Assembly (NCBI GenBank): GCA_026129865.1
Contig: JAHCHG010000001.1
Location: 248,001 to 312,000, forward strand
Reading direction: 5' to 3'
Length of the DNA stretch: 64,000 nucleotides
DNA from: Pyrinomonadaceae bacterium
GTDB lineage: Bacteria > Acidobacteriota > Blastocatellia > Pyrinomonadales > Pyrinomonadaceae
Translations under genes and position numbers: made by a program
Notes under the pieces: generated by a model
Databases searched by the model: none
The model's input: only the letters and a program-made list of their open reading frames with translations
What the model was told of the DNA's origin: nothing
Shown here: one piece after another, positions 1-8,710 of the stretch
How the letters are laid out: the number at the start of each line of letters is the position of its first letter
Position numbering within the stretch: position 1 is the first letter of the stretch

Positions 1-1
1 C

Positions 2-967
2 GCGCTGCGTCGTCTGCGGCAGATTTTCGACGGTGCCGAGATAACTCTTTATACTCGCTCTTGGGCTGAAGGGATCTTTCGCGACGCCGGATTTATCGAC
101 CGGATAATTACGATAAATGCTGGAGGAAATTCAGCTAAGGAACTTTTTCGCGAAGCCGGGACTTTGCGAAAAGAACGTTTCGATCTCAGTATTTTATTTC
201 CGAATTCATTCGAATCGGCGCTCGTTTCGCGCCTTGCAAACATACCGCGCCGGTTCGGCTACTCGAAGGAAGGTCGGCGGCTTTTGCTAAGCGATCCGAT
301 TCGAATTCCGGAGTGGAAAAATGATCGCCATGAGATCTTTTACTATTTACACCTCGTTGCTGCGGTTGAAAAGTCTTTTTTCGGAAGCGTTGAATTAAAC
401 GAGGCTGAACCGCAGTTTGAGCTTGATATTTCGAGCGAACGGAAGAACAAAGCCCGGAATCTGTTGAAAAGTAACGGCGTTGATCTCGATAAAAAACTCG
501 TCGTCTTTGTGCCGGGGTCGACAAATTCGAGGGCAAAGCGTTGGGGCGCGAAAAATTACGCCGAACTTTCATCGCTTTTTCAGAGCGAACTCGGCACAAA
601 AGTTTTATTGATCGGTGCAGCGGATGAGCTCGATGTATCAAAAAAGATTGCCGAACATTGTGACGTCAAACCGGTGATATTGACCGGACAGACCGACCTT
701 TCGGAATCTGCCGCGATCTTAAGCCTTGCCGATCTCGTTGTTTCGAACGACACAGGTCCGGCGCATATTTCTGCTGCCGTCGGTGCAAAAACGATAGTAA
801 TTTTTGGTCCGACCAATCCCAAAACAACGTTGCCCTGGGGTTCCGAAATGATTCGAGTCGATGTTGACTGTTCGCCTTGTATGCTTCGCGATTGTCCGAT
901 CGATCATCGCTGCATGACGCGTATTTCGCCCGAAATGGTCTTTGAAAAGGCGGTTTCGATGTTATAA
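2..967 (+). CDS. waaF: ADP-heptose:LPS heptosyltransferase (WaaF-like), 5' end missing
   Basis: Glycosyltransferase family 9 enzyme that adds heptose to the LPS inner core at the cytoplasmic face of the inner membrane. The reading frame is open to the left edge, so the gene begins outside the window. About 321 residues are visible against about 348 in E. coli WaaF, so only the extreme N-terminus is lost. The C-terminal half carries the nucleotide-sugar binding signature NDTGPAHISAA, then IFGPTNP, and the Cys-rich CSPCMLRDCP segment typical of the WaaF branch. GmhB, which makes the heptose precursor, lies just downstream and supports the role. The choice between heptosyltransferase I and II rests on family resemblance only. 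Confidence 0.85.
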   Translation, partial: ALRRLRQIFDGAEITLYTRSWAEGIFRDAGFIDRIITINAGGNSAKELFREAGTLRKERFDLSILFPNSFESALVSRLANIPRRFGYSKEGRRLLLSDPIRIPEWKNDRHEIFYYLHLVAAVEKSFFGSVELNEAEPQFELDISSERKNKARNLLKSNGVDLDKKLVVFVPGSTNSRAKRWGAKNYAELSSLFQSELGTKVLLIGAADELDVSKKIAEHCDVKPVILTGQTDLSESAAILSLADLVVSNDTGPAHISAAVGAKTIVIFGPTNPKTTLPWGSEMIRVDVDCSPCMLRDCPIDHRCMTRISPEMVFEKAVSML

Positions 968-993
968 AATTCGCTTGCTTCGATAAACCGACC

Positions 994-1416
994 ATGCCGA
1001 GCTTTTGCACAAATTGTGGTAAACAGATCGCTTTCGATGCGGAAGTCTGTCAGGAATGCGCCTCAACGCAGTATCGACGACCTTTCATGACTGCCGAACG
1101 CGAAGCTGACCGATTTTACCAGGCGCAAACAACGCAGCTTCCAAAACCGCCGGAAAATGTACAGCTTCAGCAATTTCATCAGAGTCAAATGCAGTTTTCA
1201 AACTGCCGGTTTTGCGGCGGAGCAGGCGGAATCACGACGCGGTCGACTATCTCAACCGGCGGCATCATTTACATGGCGATAATGTTTGCGTTTGCTTTTT
1301 TTTCGCTGATGATATTTTTCCCGTGCGCTCTTGTCCCGCTGGCTCTTTTGTTTTTGGGACTGCTCTTTAAGGAAAAACATTTCGCCTGCGTCAATTGCGG
1401 ACAAAAAGTAAATTAG
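994..1416 (+). CDS. Zinc-ribbon membrane protein, function unknown
   Basis: A 140-residue protein. It opens with a CxxC...CxxC zinc ribbon (CTNCGK, then CQECAS), continues through a Gln/Pro-rich linker and a second CxxCG pair (CRFCGG), then has two hydrophobic segments at about residues 88-122, and ends with a final CVNCGQ pair. It is probably a small inner-membrane protein with metal-binding knuckles on one side. It sits 26 bp after the heptosyltransferase and directly before gmhB, so it is likely co-transcribed with LPS genes. No specific function can be assigned. Confidence 0.7.
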   Translation: MPSFCTNCGKQIAFDAEVCQECASTQYRRPFMTAEREADRFYQAQTTQLPKPPENVQLQQFHQSQMQFSNCRFCGGAGGITTRSTISTGGIIYMAIMFAFAFFSLMIFFPCALVPLALLFLGLLFKEKHFACVNCGQKVN

Positions 1417-1424
1417 GAATTCAT

Positions 1425-1991
1425 TTGAAGCGATTTGATACTAAACAAAAAGCCATTTTTTTGGATAGGGACGGAACGATCTGCGAAGATTCCGATTACC
1501 TTTCCTCCGCAGCAGACCTTCGGGTTTTCGAGTTTTCGGCAGCCGCGATCAAATTGCTTCGCGACTTAAATTTCCTAATTGTAATAATTACCAATCAATC
1601 CGGGATTGGACGCGGATTTTTCGATATCGAAGCGCTCGACCGAATAAATCGTCGTCTTGTAGATGAAATAACCGCAGGCGGCGGGTCGATCGACGCGATC
1701 TATTTCTGCCCGCATACTCCTTCAGACAATTGCTCCTGTCGGAAACCGCTTCCGGGAATGATCGAACAAGCGGCGGGCGATCTAAATATAGATCTTTCCT
1801 CTAGCTGGATGATCGGGGATAAATCCGCCGATATTGAAGCCGGGATCGCTGCGGGAACAAAAACCGGGCTGGTCTTAACCGGATACGGTAAGGACGAACA
1901 GAGGAAGGTTGAGAAAAAATACGATCTTTTCGCAGAGAATCTTTTTGCTCTCGCCCGCGCTATCGCTTCGCTCGAATCGGACGGCGAATGA
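1425..1991 (+). CDS. gmhB: D-glycero-D-manno-heptose 1,7-bisphosphate 7-phosphatase
   Basis: HAD-superfamily phosphatase in ADP-heptose synthesis for LPS. Motif I is DRDGT (residues 14-18 from the chosen start) and motif II is the TNQSG segment. The zinc-binding loop has the CPH...CSCRKP pattern diagnostic of GmhB, and motif IV is GDKSAD. I chose the TTG at 1425 because an AGGAA ribosome binding site precedes it by six bases. This gives 188 residues, close to the 191 of E. coli. A TTG at 1395 would overlap the upstream gene and adds no conserved sequence. Confidence 0.9.
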   Translation: MKRFDTKQKAIFLDRDGTICEDSDYLSSAADLRVFEFSAAAIKLLRDLNFLIVIITNQSGIGRGFFDIEALDRINRRLVDEITAGGGSIDAIYFCPHTPSDNCSCRKPLPGMIEQAAGDLNIDLSSSWMIGDKSADIEAGIAAGTKTGLVLTGYGKDEQRKVEKKYDLFAENLFALARAIASLESDGE

Positions 1992-2082
1992 GTGGAAATA
2001 AATATCTTCGCGAGAAATTCTACGATTTGATAGACTATCTCAGCGACTCGCCAATTTGGAGCGGCGTTTTCCAATTTCCCGG

Positions 2083-3846
2083 ATGAACATTTCCGAACAG
2101 ATCAATCTTTCCGCATCGAAACTTTTGATGAAAAGAATTCCGACCTTAATAATCGGCAGACTTTTTGTCATTTTTGTGCTTCTATTCGCCAGTTGGCTTT
2201 GGAACAGCGAACGGCTGACGCTTTCGATAGACAATTTCCCTCGCGGGCTTTTCATTGTATTTCTGATCTCGGTCGGGTTGACGATCGCCTATTTCGTCAT
2301 ATTCCGGTTCAATAAAAACTACGATTGGCAGGTTCGCGTTCAATTTATTCTGGATGCCGCGCTTGTAACCTGGCTGGTTTGGCGAACGGGCGATCTTGCG
2401 TCGCCCTATTTGACGCTTTATATCGTGCTGATCAGCGTCGGCGGCGTTTATTTGCGGTCGATGGAAACGCTGCTTTATGCTGTATTCTGCGTTTTCCTAT
2501 TCACTCTTTTAACCACGCTTTCTGCCGTCGGAGCGATCACCTCATTTGGGACAACGTCGGAAATTTCAAAGTTGATCCAGATAGTCGGTTTTCACGATAT
2601 CGCTTTTCTCGTCGTCGGACTGCTTGCAGCGCGAATATCGCAGCGGCACGAATCGTCTGAGAAATTGCGCGAAACCGCAAAATCGCTCGCCGATCTTCGT
2701 GTTCTGCACGAACGGATCGTCGAATCCATTCGGTCCGGGTTGATAACGACCGATCTCGAAGGCAATATCTACACTTTTAATTTAGCTGCCGAAGAGATTA
2801 CCGGAATCCGTTCGCAGGATATGATCGGAAAATCGATCTATTCCATTTTCAGTAATATTAAGCATTCGGTGGTCACATCACTGAAAAACTCCGCAAGTGA
2901 GGAGTTTCACCAGCGTTTTGAAACCGATTTCATCACGCCGGACGATTTCATTTTACGGATCGGATACAGCATATCGCCGCTTTTTTCTGAAATTGGCGAA
3001 CATACCGGTTTGATCATGACGTTTCAGGATCTGACCGACATTCGAACGATGGAGGAAAGCATTCGACGCAAAGATCGACTTGCAGCGGTGGGTCGCGTTG
3101 CGGCAGGACTCGCCCATGAGATCCGAAACCCGCTCGGCGCAATGCGGGGCGCGATCCAGGTTCTCGAATCAAAGACGCCGCCCGATACCGCCCAGGCAAA
3201 CTTGATGGAAATTATCCTGCGCGAGTCCGACCGTTTGAACAAGATAATAACCAACTTTCTAACCTACGCCCGACCGCGCGTCAGCAATTTTTCTGCGATC
3301 GATGTGCGCGAATCCGTTGCCGATACGTTCACACTTTTGGAACACAGTCCGGACGTCAAGGAAAACCATCATTTGGAAACCGACCTGCCTGAAGAGGCGG
3401 TCCTGATCTCCGCCGACCCGACTCAGCTCAAACAAATTTTCTGGAATTTGGCGCGAAACGCAGTTCTTGCAATGCCGGACGGCGGATCGCTCAAGGTTTC
3501 GATCTCGGAAATAAGCCGCGACCGGATAAGAATACTTTTTGAAGACACCGGCATCGGCATGCCGCCCGAACAGGTCGAACAGTTATTTGAACCTTTTTCA
3601 AATTCAACCACCGGCGGAACGGGTCTCGGGCTTTCGATCGTTTATCAGATCGTTCGTGACCACAACGGCACGATAAACGTTCGCAGTACTGAAAATAAAG
3701 GTACAACCATAACCATCGAACTTCCAAGAAGTACCAAAAATTTGCGTCAGACGATCGCAGCTGACGAAAGCAGATCGGAGCAAAATGCGACAAAGTTGGA
3801 AGATTTCTTATCGGTCGAGGCAGACGAAAGCGAAAAAACACCTTGA
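2083..3846 (+). CDS. pilS: PilS-type membrane sensor histidine kinase
   Basis: A 587-residue NtrB/PilS-like kinase. About six hydrophobic segments span residues 22-187, followed by a PAS domain (about 205-320), a HisKA domain with the phospho-acceptor in AHEIRNP (His345), and an HATPase domain with DTGIGMP and GGTGLGLSIV ATP-lid motifs. The architecture matches Pseudomonas PilS, and the next gene is a matching sigma-54 response regulator with a pilin gene beyond it. In that system the kinase senses pilin in the membrane and phosphorylates PilR; here this is inferred from architecture and order. I prefer ATG 2083; TTG 2056 is also in frame. The last 30 or so residues are a charged tail outside the catalytic domain. 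Confidence 0.85.
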   Translation: MNISEQINLSASKLLMKRIPTLIIGRLFVIFVLLFASWLWNSERLTLSIDNFPRGLFIVFLISVGLTIAYFVIFRFNKNYDWQVRVQFILDAALVTWLVWRTGDLASPYLTLYIVLISVGGVYLRSMETLLYAVFCVFLFTLLTTLSAVGAITSFGTTSEISKLIQIVGFHDIAFLVVGLLAARISQRHESSEKLRETAKSLADLRVLHERIVESIRSGLITTDLEGNIYTFNLAAEEITGIRSQDMIGKSIYSIFSNIKHSVVTSLKNSASEEFHQRFETDFITPDDFILRIGYSISPLFSEIGEHTGLIMTFQDLTDIRTMEESIRRKDRLAAVGRVAAGLAHEIRNPLGAMRGAIQVLESKTPPDTAQANLMEIILRESDRLNKIITNFLTYARPRVSNFSAIDVRESVADTFTLLEHSPDVKENHHLETDLPEEAVLISADPTQLKQIFWNLARNAVLAMPDGGSLKVSISEISRDRIRILFEDTGIGMPPEQVEQLFEPFSNSTTGGTGLGLSIVYQIVRDHNGTINVRSTENKGTTITIELPRSTKNLRQTIAADESRSEQNATKLEDFLSVEADESEKTP

Positions 3847-3982
3847 AATTTCGGCTCCCTTTCTGTGAAAATAGAAGTCGCGGAACTTTCCGACGTATTC
3901 AGCTACAAGTTTCCGCCTTCCCTAAACATTAATCCTTGGTTCCGAAAAAGTCGGTTTCTTTCCGCAATATTCATTAATTAAA

Positions 3983-5380
3983 ATGGCAAATTTACTGATC
4001 GTAGATGATGAACAGAGTTACCGGCAGCTATTAAGCATGGTTTTCGACGGCGAAAACCATTCGATCCGTACCGCGATGAACGGGCGCGAGGCGATGAAAT
4101 TGCTTCAGGACGAACCGGCGGACGTTATCATTACTGACGTCAAAATGCCGGATATGAACGGGATCGAGCTGTTGAAAGCCGCCCGTGAAGCACTCCCCGA
4201 TATCGGCGTTGTCCTTATGACAGCGTTTGCGACCGTTGAAACTGCGCGCGAGGCATTTAAACTGGGCGCCGACGATTTTATACAGAAGCCGTTCGACGTC
4301 GAAGAATTAAAAATTATTGTTAAAAAAGCGCTCGACCGGCAGGTTTTGATAACGGAGAACCGGGCGTTCAAACGCGCTCAGCGGGAACGCGGCAGCATCA
4401 GCAATATCATCGGACATTCCGATAAAATGCAGGCGGTTTATCAAATGATCGAAACCGTTGCCGAGGTTCAATCAACCGTTTTGGTAACCGGTGAAAGCGG
4501 AACGGGTAAAGAACTCGTCGCCCGCGCGATCCACGATCTGAGCCCGCGCGCGGAAAAGCCGTTCATTTCGATAAATTGCGGTGCCTTTACCGAAACCTTG
4601 CTGGAATCGGAACTTTTCGGCTACGTAAAAGGTTCGTTTACGGGTGCGAATTCGAACCGAAAAGGTTTGTTCGAAGCCGCCGATCACGGAACGATCTTCC
4701 TGGACGAGATCGGTGAAATGTCGCCGGCAATGCAGGTCAAGCTTCTTCGCGTTCTTCAGGAGCGAAAGGTTCGTCCGGTCGGTGCGCACGATGAATTTTC
4801 GGTCGACGCCCGCGTTATAGCAGCAACAAACCGCGATCTAAAAGCGATGTCCGAAGACGGCAGTTTTCGCGAGGATCTCTTTTACCGGATATCCGTTATT
4901 CCGATCTCTTTGCCGCCGCTGCGCGACCGTAAGGAAGATATTCCGCCGCTGGTTGCGCATTTTATAAAGAAGTTTTGCGATCAAACCGGTCGCGATCTTT
5001 CGATTGCGGACAAGACAATGCAGTTTTTGGAAAATTATGCGTGGCACGGAAATGTCCGTGAACTGGAACATACCATTGAACGCGCCGTCGCACTTGAACG
5101 CGAAGAAGAAATTCAGCCCGAACGCCTGCCGGAGCATATTACAAATTACAACCCCGACCGCATTAAAGCCGAATTCGATCTGCCTGAAGACGGTATTAAC
5201 CTGACTTCTCATTTAGACAATCTGGAAAAGACTTACGTCGTCGAAGCTCTCAAGCAAACCGGCGGAAATCAGACCAAAGCCGCCGAACTTCTGAAGGTGT
5301 CTGTCCGGTCGTTTCGGCATCTGCTCGATAAACATAATATCCGCACTCTTTCGGCACAAATGCGCAGTTCCAACGACTAG
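3983..5380 (+). CDS. pilR: PilR-type sigma-54-dependent response regulator
   Basis: A 465-residue NtrC-family activator. The receiver domain (1-120) has the phospho-acceptor Asp52 in TDVKMPD. The AAA+ domain has Walker A GESGTGKE (170-177) and Walker B IFLDEIGE. The sigma-54 contact loop reads GSFTGA (217-222), where the family consensus is GAFTGA. A C-terminal Fis-type helix-turn-helix follows (NQTKAAELL onwards). Such proteins open sigma-54 promoters by ATP hydrolysis. Two near-consensus sigma-54 promoters lie 0.15 and 2.6 kb downstream, each in front of a pilin gene, so these are the obvious targets. A 136 bp gap separates the gene from the kinase. Confidence 0.88.
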   Translation: MANLLIVDDEQSYRQLLSMVFDGENHSIRTAMNGREAMKLLQDEPADVIITDVKMPDMNGIELLKAAREALPDIGVVLMTAFATVETAREAFKLGADDFIQKPFDVEELKIIVKKALDRQVLITENRAFKRAQRERGSISNIIGHSDKMQAVYQMIETVAEVQSTVLVTGESGTGKELVARAIHDLSPRAEKPFISINCGAFTETLLESELFGYVKGSFTGANSNRKGLFEAADHGTIFLDEIGEMSPAMQVKLLRVLQERKVRPVGAHDEFSVDARVIAATNRDLKAMSEDGSFREDLFYRISVIPISLPPLRDRKEDIPPLVAHFIKKFCDQTGRDLSIADKTMQFLENYAWHGNVRELEHTIERAVALEREEEIQPERLPEHITNYNPDRIKAEFDLPEDGINLTSHLDNLEKTYVVEALKQTGGNQTKAAELLKVSVRSFRHLLDKHNIRTLSAQMRSSND

Positions 5381-5536
5381 AACTGTTTTTTCTGACATTT
5401 TCCGTCACCGGACTCTTGCCAAAATCTGTTAATATGCCGGTTTATTCCTGCACGATCGAGCAAAGCCTTTCTCCGGAAAAACGCTAAGCCGTTGTATTTA
5501 TTAAGTTTTCGATCTTCCAAATTAGCCAACGCACTT

Positions 5537-5552
5537 TGGCACGAAGTTTGAT
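5537..5552 (+). promoter_or_regulatory. Sigma-54 (-24/-12) promoter of the first pilin gene
   Basis: TGGCACG, four bases, then TTGAT. The consensus is TGGCACG-N4-TTGC(A/T), so the -24 box is perfect and the -12 box differs only in the base after TTG. Transcription would start near 5563, leaving a leader of about 57 bases. PilR encoded just upstream is the expected activator; its binding site should lie in the roughly 150 bp before this element. Confidence 0.8.
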
Positions 5553-5619
5553 TAAACAGAGAGCGTGCCTTACGAAGGTAGAAAAAGACTTAAACATATT
5601 TAGGAGATTGTGAATTAAA

Positions 5620-6093
5620 ATGAAAACAAACCAAAAAGGTTTCTCGCTTATCGAATTATTGATCGTTGTCGTTATCATCGGCATCATCGCTGCTATTGCT
5701 ATCCCGAACTTGTTGGCTTCACGTCGTGCTGCTAACGAATCGTCAGCTATCGCTTCGATGAGAACGTTGACCGGCGCGCAGGCTACATTCAAAGCCAGCA
5801 ACACCAACTTTGCTGACTTTGCAGGATTAACAGGTGCAGGCTTGATCGACGCTGCTTTCGCTTCCGGCGTTAAGAGCGGCTATGACTTCACCTGCGATGC
5901 TGACGGAACAGAACCGACACTTTACTGGGATTCGACTGCAGTTCCGACTGTAGCAACCGGTTTAGGTGCAACGGGCAACCGCGGCTTCTACACAAATGAA
6001 TCCGGCGTTATTTATTTCAATGCTGATGGTACTGCTCCGACCGTTGATGCAGCAACACGTGTTGTAACCAGCGACGGACCGCTCAACAACTAA
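5620..6093 (+). CDS. pilA: Type IV major pilin-like protein
   Basis: A 157-residue prepilin. The leader MKTNQKG is followed by the cleavage site before Phe and the conserved FSLIELLIVV helix with Glu5 of the mature protein, as required by prepilin peptidase PilD. Four Ala/Ile-rich turns end in LLASRRAANE. The globular C-terminal part is short, and a single Cys in the listed sequence means no disulfide D-loop. Codons are strongly biased to GCT, GTT and AAC, unlike neighbouring genes, suggesting very high expression. The gene has its own sigma-54 promoter and a strong terminator, so it is probably monocistronic. The ribosome binding site AGGAG lies an unusually long 13-14 bases before the ATG. 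Confidence 0.92.
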   Translation: MKTNQKGFSLIELLIVVVIIGIIAAIAIPNLLASRRAANESSAIASMRTLTGAQATFKASNTNFADFAGLTGAGLIDAAFASGVKSGYDFTCDADGTEPTLYWDSTAVPTVATGLGATGNRGFYTNESGVIYFNADGTAPTVDAATRVVTSDGPLNN

Positions 6094-6123
6094 TACAGTT
6101 TGATCATTCAAACTTTGAAAACC

Positions 6124-6159
6124 AAAGCGGAACGAGATTAAATTCTTGTTCCGCTTTTT
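6124..6159 (+). terminator. Rho-independent terminator after the first pilin gene
   Basis: Stem AAAGCGGAAC pairing with GTTCCGCTTT, extended by GAGA/TCTT with one wobble pair, followed by a short T run. It lies 30 bp past the pilin stop codon. It also overlaps the alternative TTG start of the next gene, which argues for that gene starting at 6191. Confidence 0.85.
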
Positions 6160-6190
6160 CCCTTCCTGCCGATTCTCAAATTCCTTCAAG

Positions 6191-7873
6191 ATGTTGCGCA
6201 TCAATTTTAGAAGAGAACATTTCTGGCTGCTATTCGCCGCCGTCTTTACAGCGGCGGCGGTTGCGCCGATCGCTTTTATCGGAATTCCCGATACGGTCGA
6301 TCTGCCGCAGCATTTTCGTTTTGCAACGCAGTTTTATCATGCAATTCTCGAAGGCGACCTCTTTCCGGGCTGGGCAGGTCAGGAAAACTTCGGCTATGGC
6401 GATGTCGGAATCCGATTCTACCCGCCGCTTGCTTATTATGTGCTGGCTTTCTCCAGAATGATCGCCGGAAACTGGTACGATGCTGCGTTCCTGACCTTCG
6501 TATTTTGGATGGTTCTGGGATGTTTCGGCATTTATTTTTGGTCGCGTAGCTGGTTCTCGATCAAAGAATCTTCGATCATTGCTATTGTCTATGCGTTAAT
6601 TCCGTTTCATCTAAACCAGCTGTACACCGGTTTCAACCAATTTTCCGAGCTTGCCGCTACTTCACTTTTAACATTTTGCTTCGCTTTTCTAACGCGCTTA
6701 CTGCGGCAAGGAAAGTTATCCGATATTTTGGGGCTCGGCTTCTTCTTTGGACTACTGATCCTGACTCATCTGCCAACCACGATCGTCGGATCGATCTCGC
6801 TTTTAATATATTTTTTCTGCTCATTTGACCGCCGTACATTCGTGAGATCATTTGCGGGCTCTGCATCTGCTGCCGCGCTCGGCTTAATGATCAGCGCATT
6901 TTACTGGCTCAGAATGATAACTGAGATCAAATGGCTAAACCACGAGTCCGAGCGTTATTCACAAGGTTTTTTTGATTACGCCGGAAACTTTTTCCCGCTC
7001 GCGCTGCATATAACCGGTAAGCCGATTTACATTTATTTCATTCAGGATCTGATCGTTTCATTTACCGTTATCTGTTTTTCGGCAGCGTTAATTCCGGTTC
7101 TTTTCCGAAAACGGTTTGCGTCCGAAGGTTTAAGATCGGCTTTTGCATCGGTATTCCCGGTCGGCATTTTTTCGTTCTTGATGTTCACGCCGCTAAGTAA
7201 ACCCATCTGGCAAGTGATCTCACCGATTCAAAAGATTCAATTTCCAATTCGCTGGGTTCCGGTAACGGCGATGTGCGCGGCAATAGTTTTCGGTGCAGCG
7301 ATCGGTTTTCTCATCAAGAATGACCTCTTAAACCGAAAAACGATATTTTACTCAACTGTGCCGTTAACTCTCGTAATTTTGTTATTTAACTTCACTTATA
7401 TTCTTCATCCCAGTTCGTACATTCCGCTTGAACGTTCGAAATTTGAATCGAAGATCTCTCAGCTTCCTGACGAAGAGAGCTTCTTTTGCTGGTGGACGAT
7501 CTGGTCTAAACAGAGCGCGTTAAAAACATCCGACAAAGTCTCGGCAAATGGTCGAAATATCGTCTCGCTCAATCAAACGCGCGAATCACTGAGGTTTGCG
7601 GTCGATTCCGGAAAAACCACGACTGCGAGGCTGGCAATGTTCTATTATCCGCATTGGAAAGCGAGCGTGAACGGCGTCGAAGTCGAAACGAAAGCGGCGG
7701 CAGACGGCGCGATTATCGTTGATCTGCCAGCGGATTCAGCTGAGGTCTCTGTCGAATTCATCGAACCTCCGCATCTGATCGCCGCACGCTGGATTTCCAT
7801 TTCGTCTGTTGTCGGAGTCCTGTTAGTTTTTCTCGTATTGACATGGAAAGATCGCAAACGGCAATTTCCTTAG
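6191..7873 (+). CDS. Large multi-pass membrane protein, possible glycosyltransferase-like
   Basis: A 560-residue protein with about ten or more hydrophobic segments through residue 420, a C-terminal extracytoplasmic beta-rich domain (about 430-530, with YYPHWKASVNG), and a last membrane helix. The layout and the periplasmic motif PDTVDLPQHFRF near the N-terminus resemble polytopic GT-C-type and YfhO-like membrane proteins, often annotated as 6-pyruvoyl-tetrahydropterin-synthase-related. The exact family is not certain. It sits between two pilin genes, so a role in pilin glycosylation or surface polymer work is possible but is inference from position only. ATG 6191 was chosen because the earlier TTG lies inside a terminator. 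Confidence 0.6.
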   Translation: MLRINFRREHFWLLFAAVFTAAAVAPIAFIGIPDTVDLPQHFRFATQFYHAILEGDLFPGWAGQENFGYGDVGIRFYPPLAYYVLAFSRMIAGNWYDAAFLTFVFWMVLGCFGIYFWSRSWFSIKESSIIAIVYALIPFHLNQLYTGFNQFSELAATSLLTFCFAFLTRLLRQGKLSDILGLGFFFGLLILTHLPTTIVGSISLLIYFFCSFDRRTFVRSFAGSASAAALGLMISAFYWLRMITEIKWLNHESERYSQGFFDYAGNFFPLALHITGKPIYIYFIQDLIVSFTVICFSAALIPVLFRKRFASEGLRSAFASVFPVGIFSFLMFTPLSKPIWQVISPIQKIQFPIRWVPVTAMCAAIVFGAAIGFLIKNDLLNRKTIFYSTVPLTLVILLFNFTYILHPSSYIPLERSKFESKISQLPDEESFFCWWTIWSKQSALKTSDKVSANGRNIVSLNQTRESLRFAVDSGKTTTARLAMFYYPHWKASVNGVEVETKAAADGAIIVDLPADSAEVSVEFIEPPHLIAARWISISSVVGVLLVFLVLTWKDRKRQFP

Positions 7874-7972
7874 TCTCTCAATCGAACTGTCAAATTATGT
7901 TCGGAAGGTGACGAATTTTGACTATTTTCCCCAAAAAATTACGAATAATACCCCATAAATCTGGACGATTCT

Positions 7973-7988
7973 TGGCACGCGAGTTGTA
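7973..7988 (+). promoter_or_regulatory. Sigma-54 (-24/-12) promoter of the second pilin gene
   Basis: TGGCACG, four bases, then TTGTA. The spacing and -24 box are identical to those of the promoter before the first pilin gene. The element begins 71 bp before the ATG, the same general position as in the first gene. Confidence 0.8.
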
Positions 7989-8043
7989 AGTTCTAATTTG
8001 CGTGCTAACGCATGCAGACGTCAAAGGAGTGAACATTTAACAA

Positions 8044-8523
8044 ATGGATAAAAAACAAAAGGGATTTTCTCTAATAGAATTACTGATAGTGGTCGTAATT
8101 ATCGGAATTATTGCAGCCATCGCTATACCAAATCTTCTCGCTTCGCGCCGCGCTTCAAACGAAGCTGCGGCGATCGGTTCGCTGAGAACTATTACAAGCG
8201 CGCAGGCTACTTATAAATCCGGAAATCCGACCTTTGCCACACTCCCTGAACTTTACAGCGAAGGTCTGATCGACGAAGTTTTAGGCTGCGGTTCGCCGCC
8301 TTGCAGCAAGACAGGTTACAGTTATGCGGTAACGCCGCTTGCAGGTCATCCGGATTTTCACTGGGATGCGACCGCGGTTCCGGAAGTCGGCAGCGGGCTC
8401 GGTGCAACCGGCTTTCGCTATTTTTATACAAATGAAGCCGTGGTTATCTACGCCAATATCGGAAGTGTTCCGACCGTCGATGCGACTCGAGCTGTTTCAA
8501 ACGGAACGCCGATCGGCGATTAA
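8044..8523 (+). CDS. Second type IV pilin-like protein
   Basis: A 159-residue prepilin paralogous to the pilin gene at 5620. The leader MDKKQKG, the cleavage site and the first 29 or so mature residues are almost identical in protein to the first pilin. The DNA there differs at most synonymous sites, and the globular region has diverged. It contains two Cys residues close together (GCGSPPCS) absent from the first pilin, which could form a small disulfide loop. AGGAG lies about 14 bases before the ATG, again unusually far. It has its own sigma-54 promoter and terminator. Whether it is an alternative major pilin or a minor one cannot be told from sequence. Confidence 0.9.
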   Translation: MDKKQKGFSLIELLIVVVIIGIIAAIAIPNLLASRRASNEAAAIGSLRTITSAQATYKSGNPTFATLPELYSEGLIDEVLGCGSPPCSKTGYSYAVTPLAGHPDFHWDATAVPEVGSGLGATGFRYFYTNEAVVIYANIGSVPTVDATRAVSNGTPIGD

Positions 8524-8555
8524 AGTTAGCCTACGGTCAAAAAAAACGCGTTCAC

Positions 8556-8591
8556 CGGCAAATAAAATTTAATTATTTTGTTTGCCGTTTT
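8556..8591 (+). terminator. AT-rich hairpin terminator after the second pilin gene
   Basis: CGGCAAA and TTTGCCG flank an inner AAAAT/ATTTT pairing, and TTTT follows. It lies 32 bp past the stop codon. The stem is weaker than that of the first pilin gene but well formed. Confidence 0.65.
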
Positions 8592-8710
8592 GCTTTGTAA
8601 ATTTCATATCGTATAAGATTTACCTGCAGAACGAGTTCCGGCAAATGCATTTGTTCAAAATTGTAATTCGGCGGAATTTTCGAAGTTCCTAAAAGCTCCA
8701 AATCATCACC

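Noticed and set aside
5450-5500. A second GEMM-like element, suggested by GCAAAGCC before the first pilin gene
   Set aside because: It lies upstream of the sigma-54 promoter, so would not be in the mRNA, and lacks the GGCAA and TTACCG blocks.
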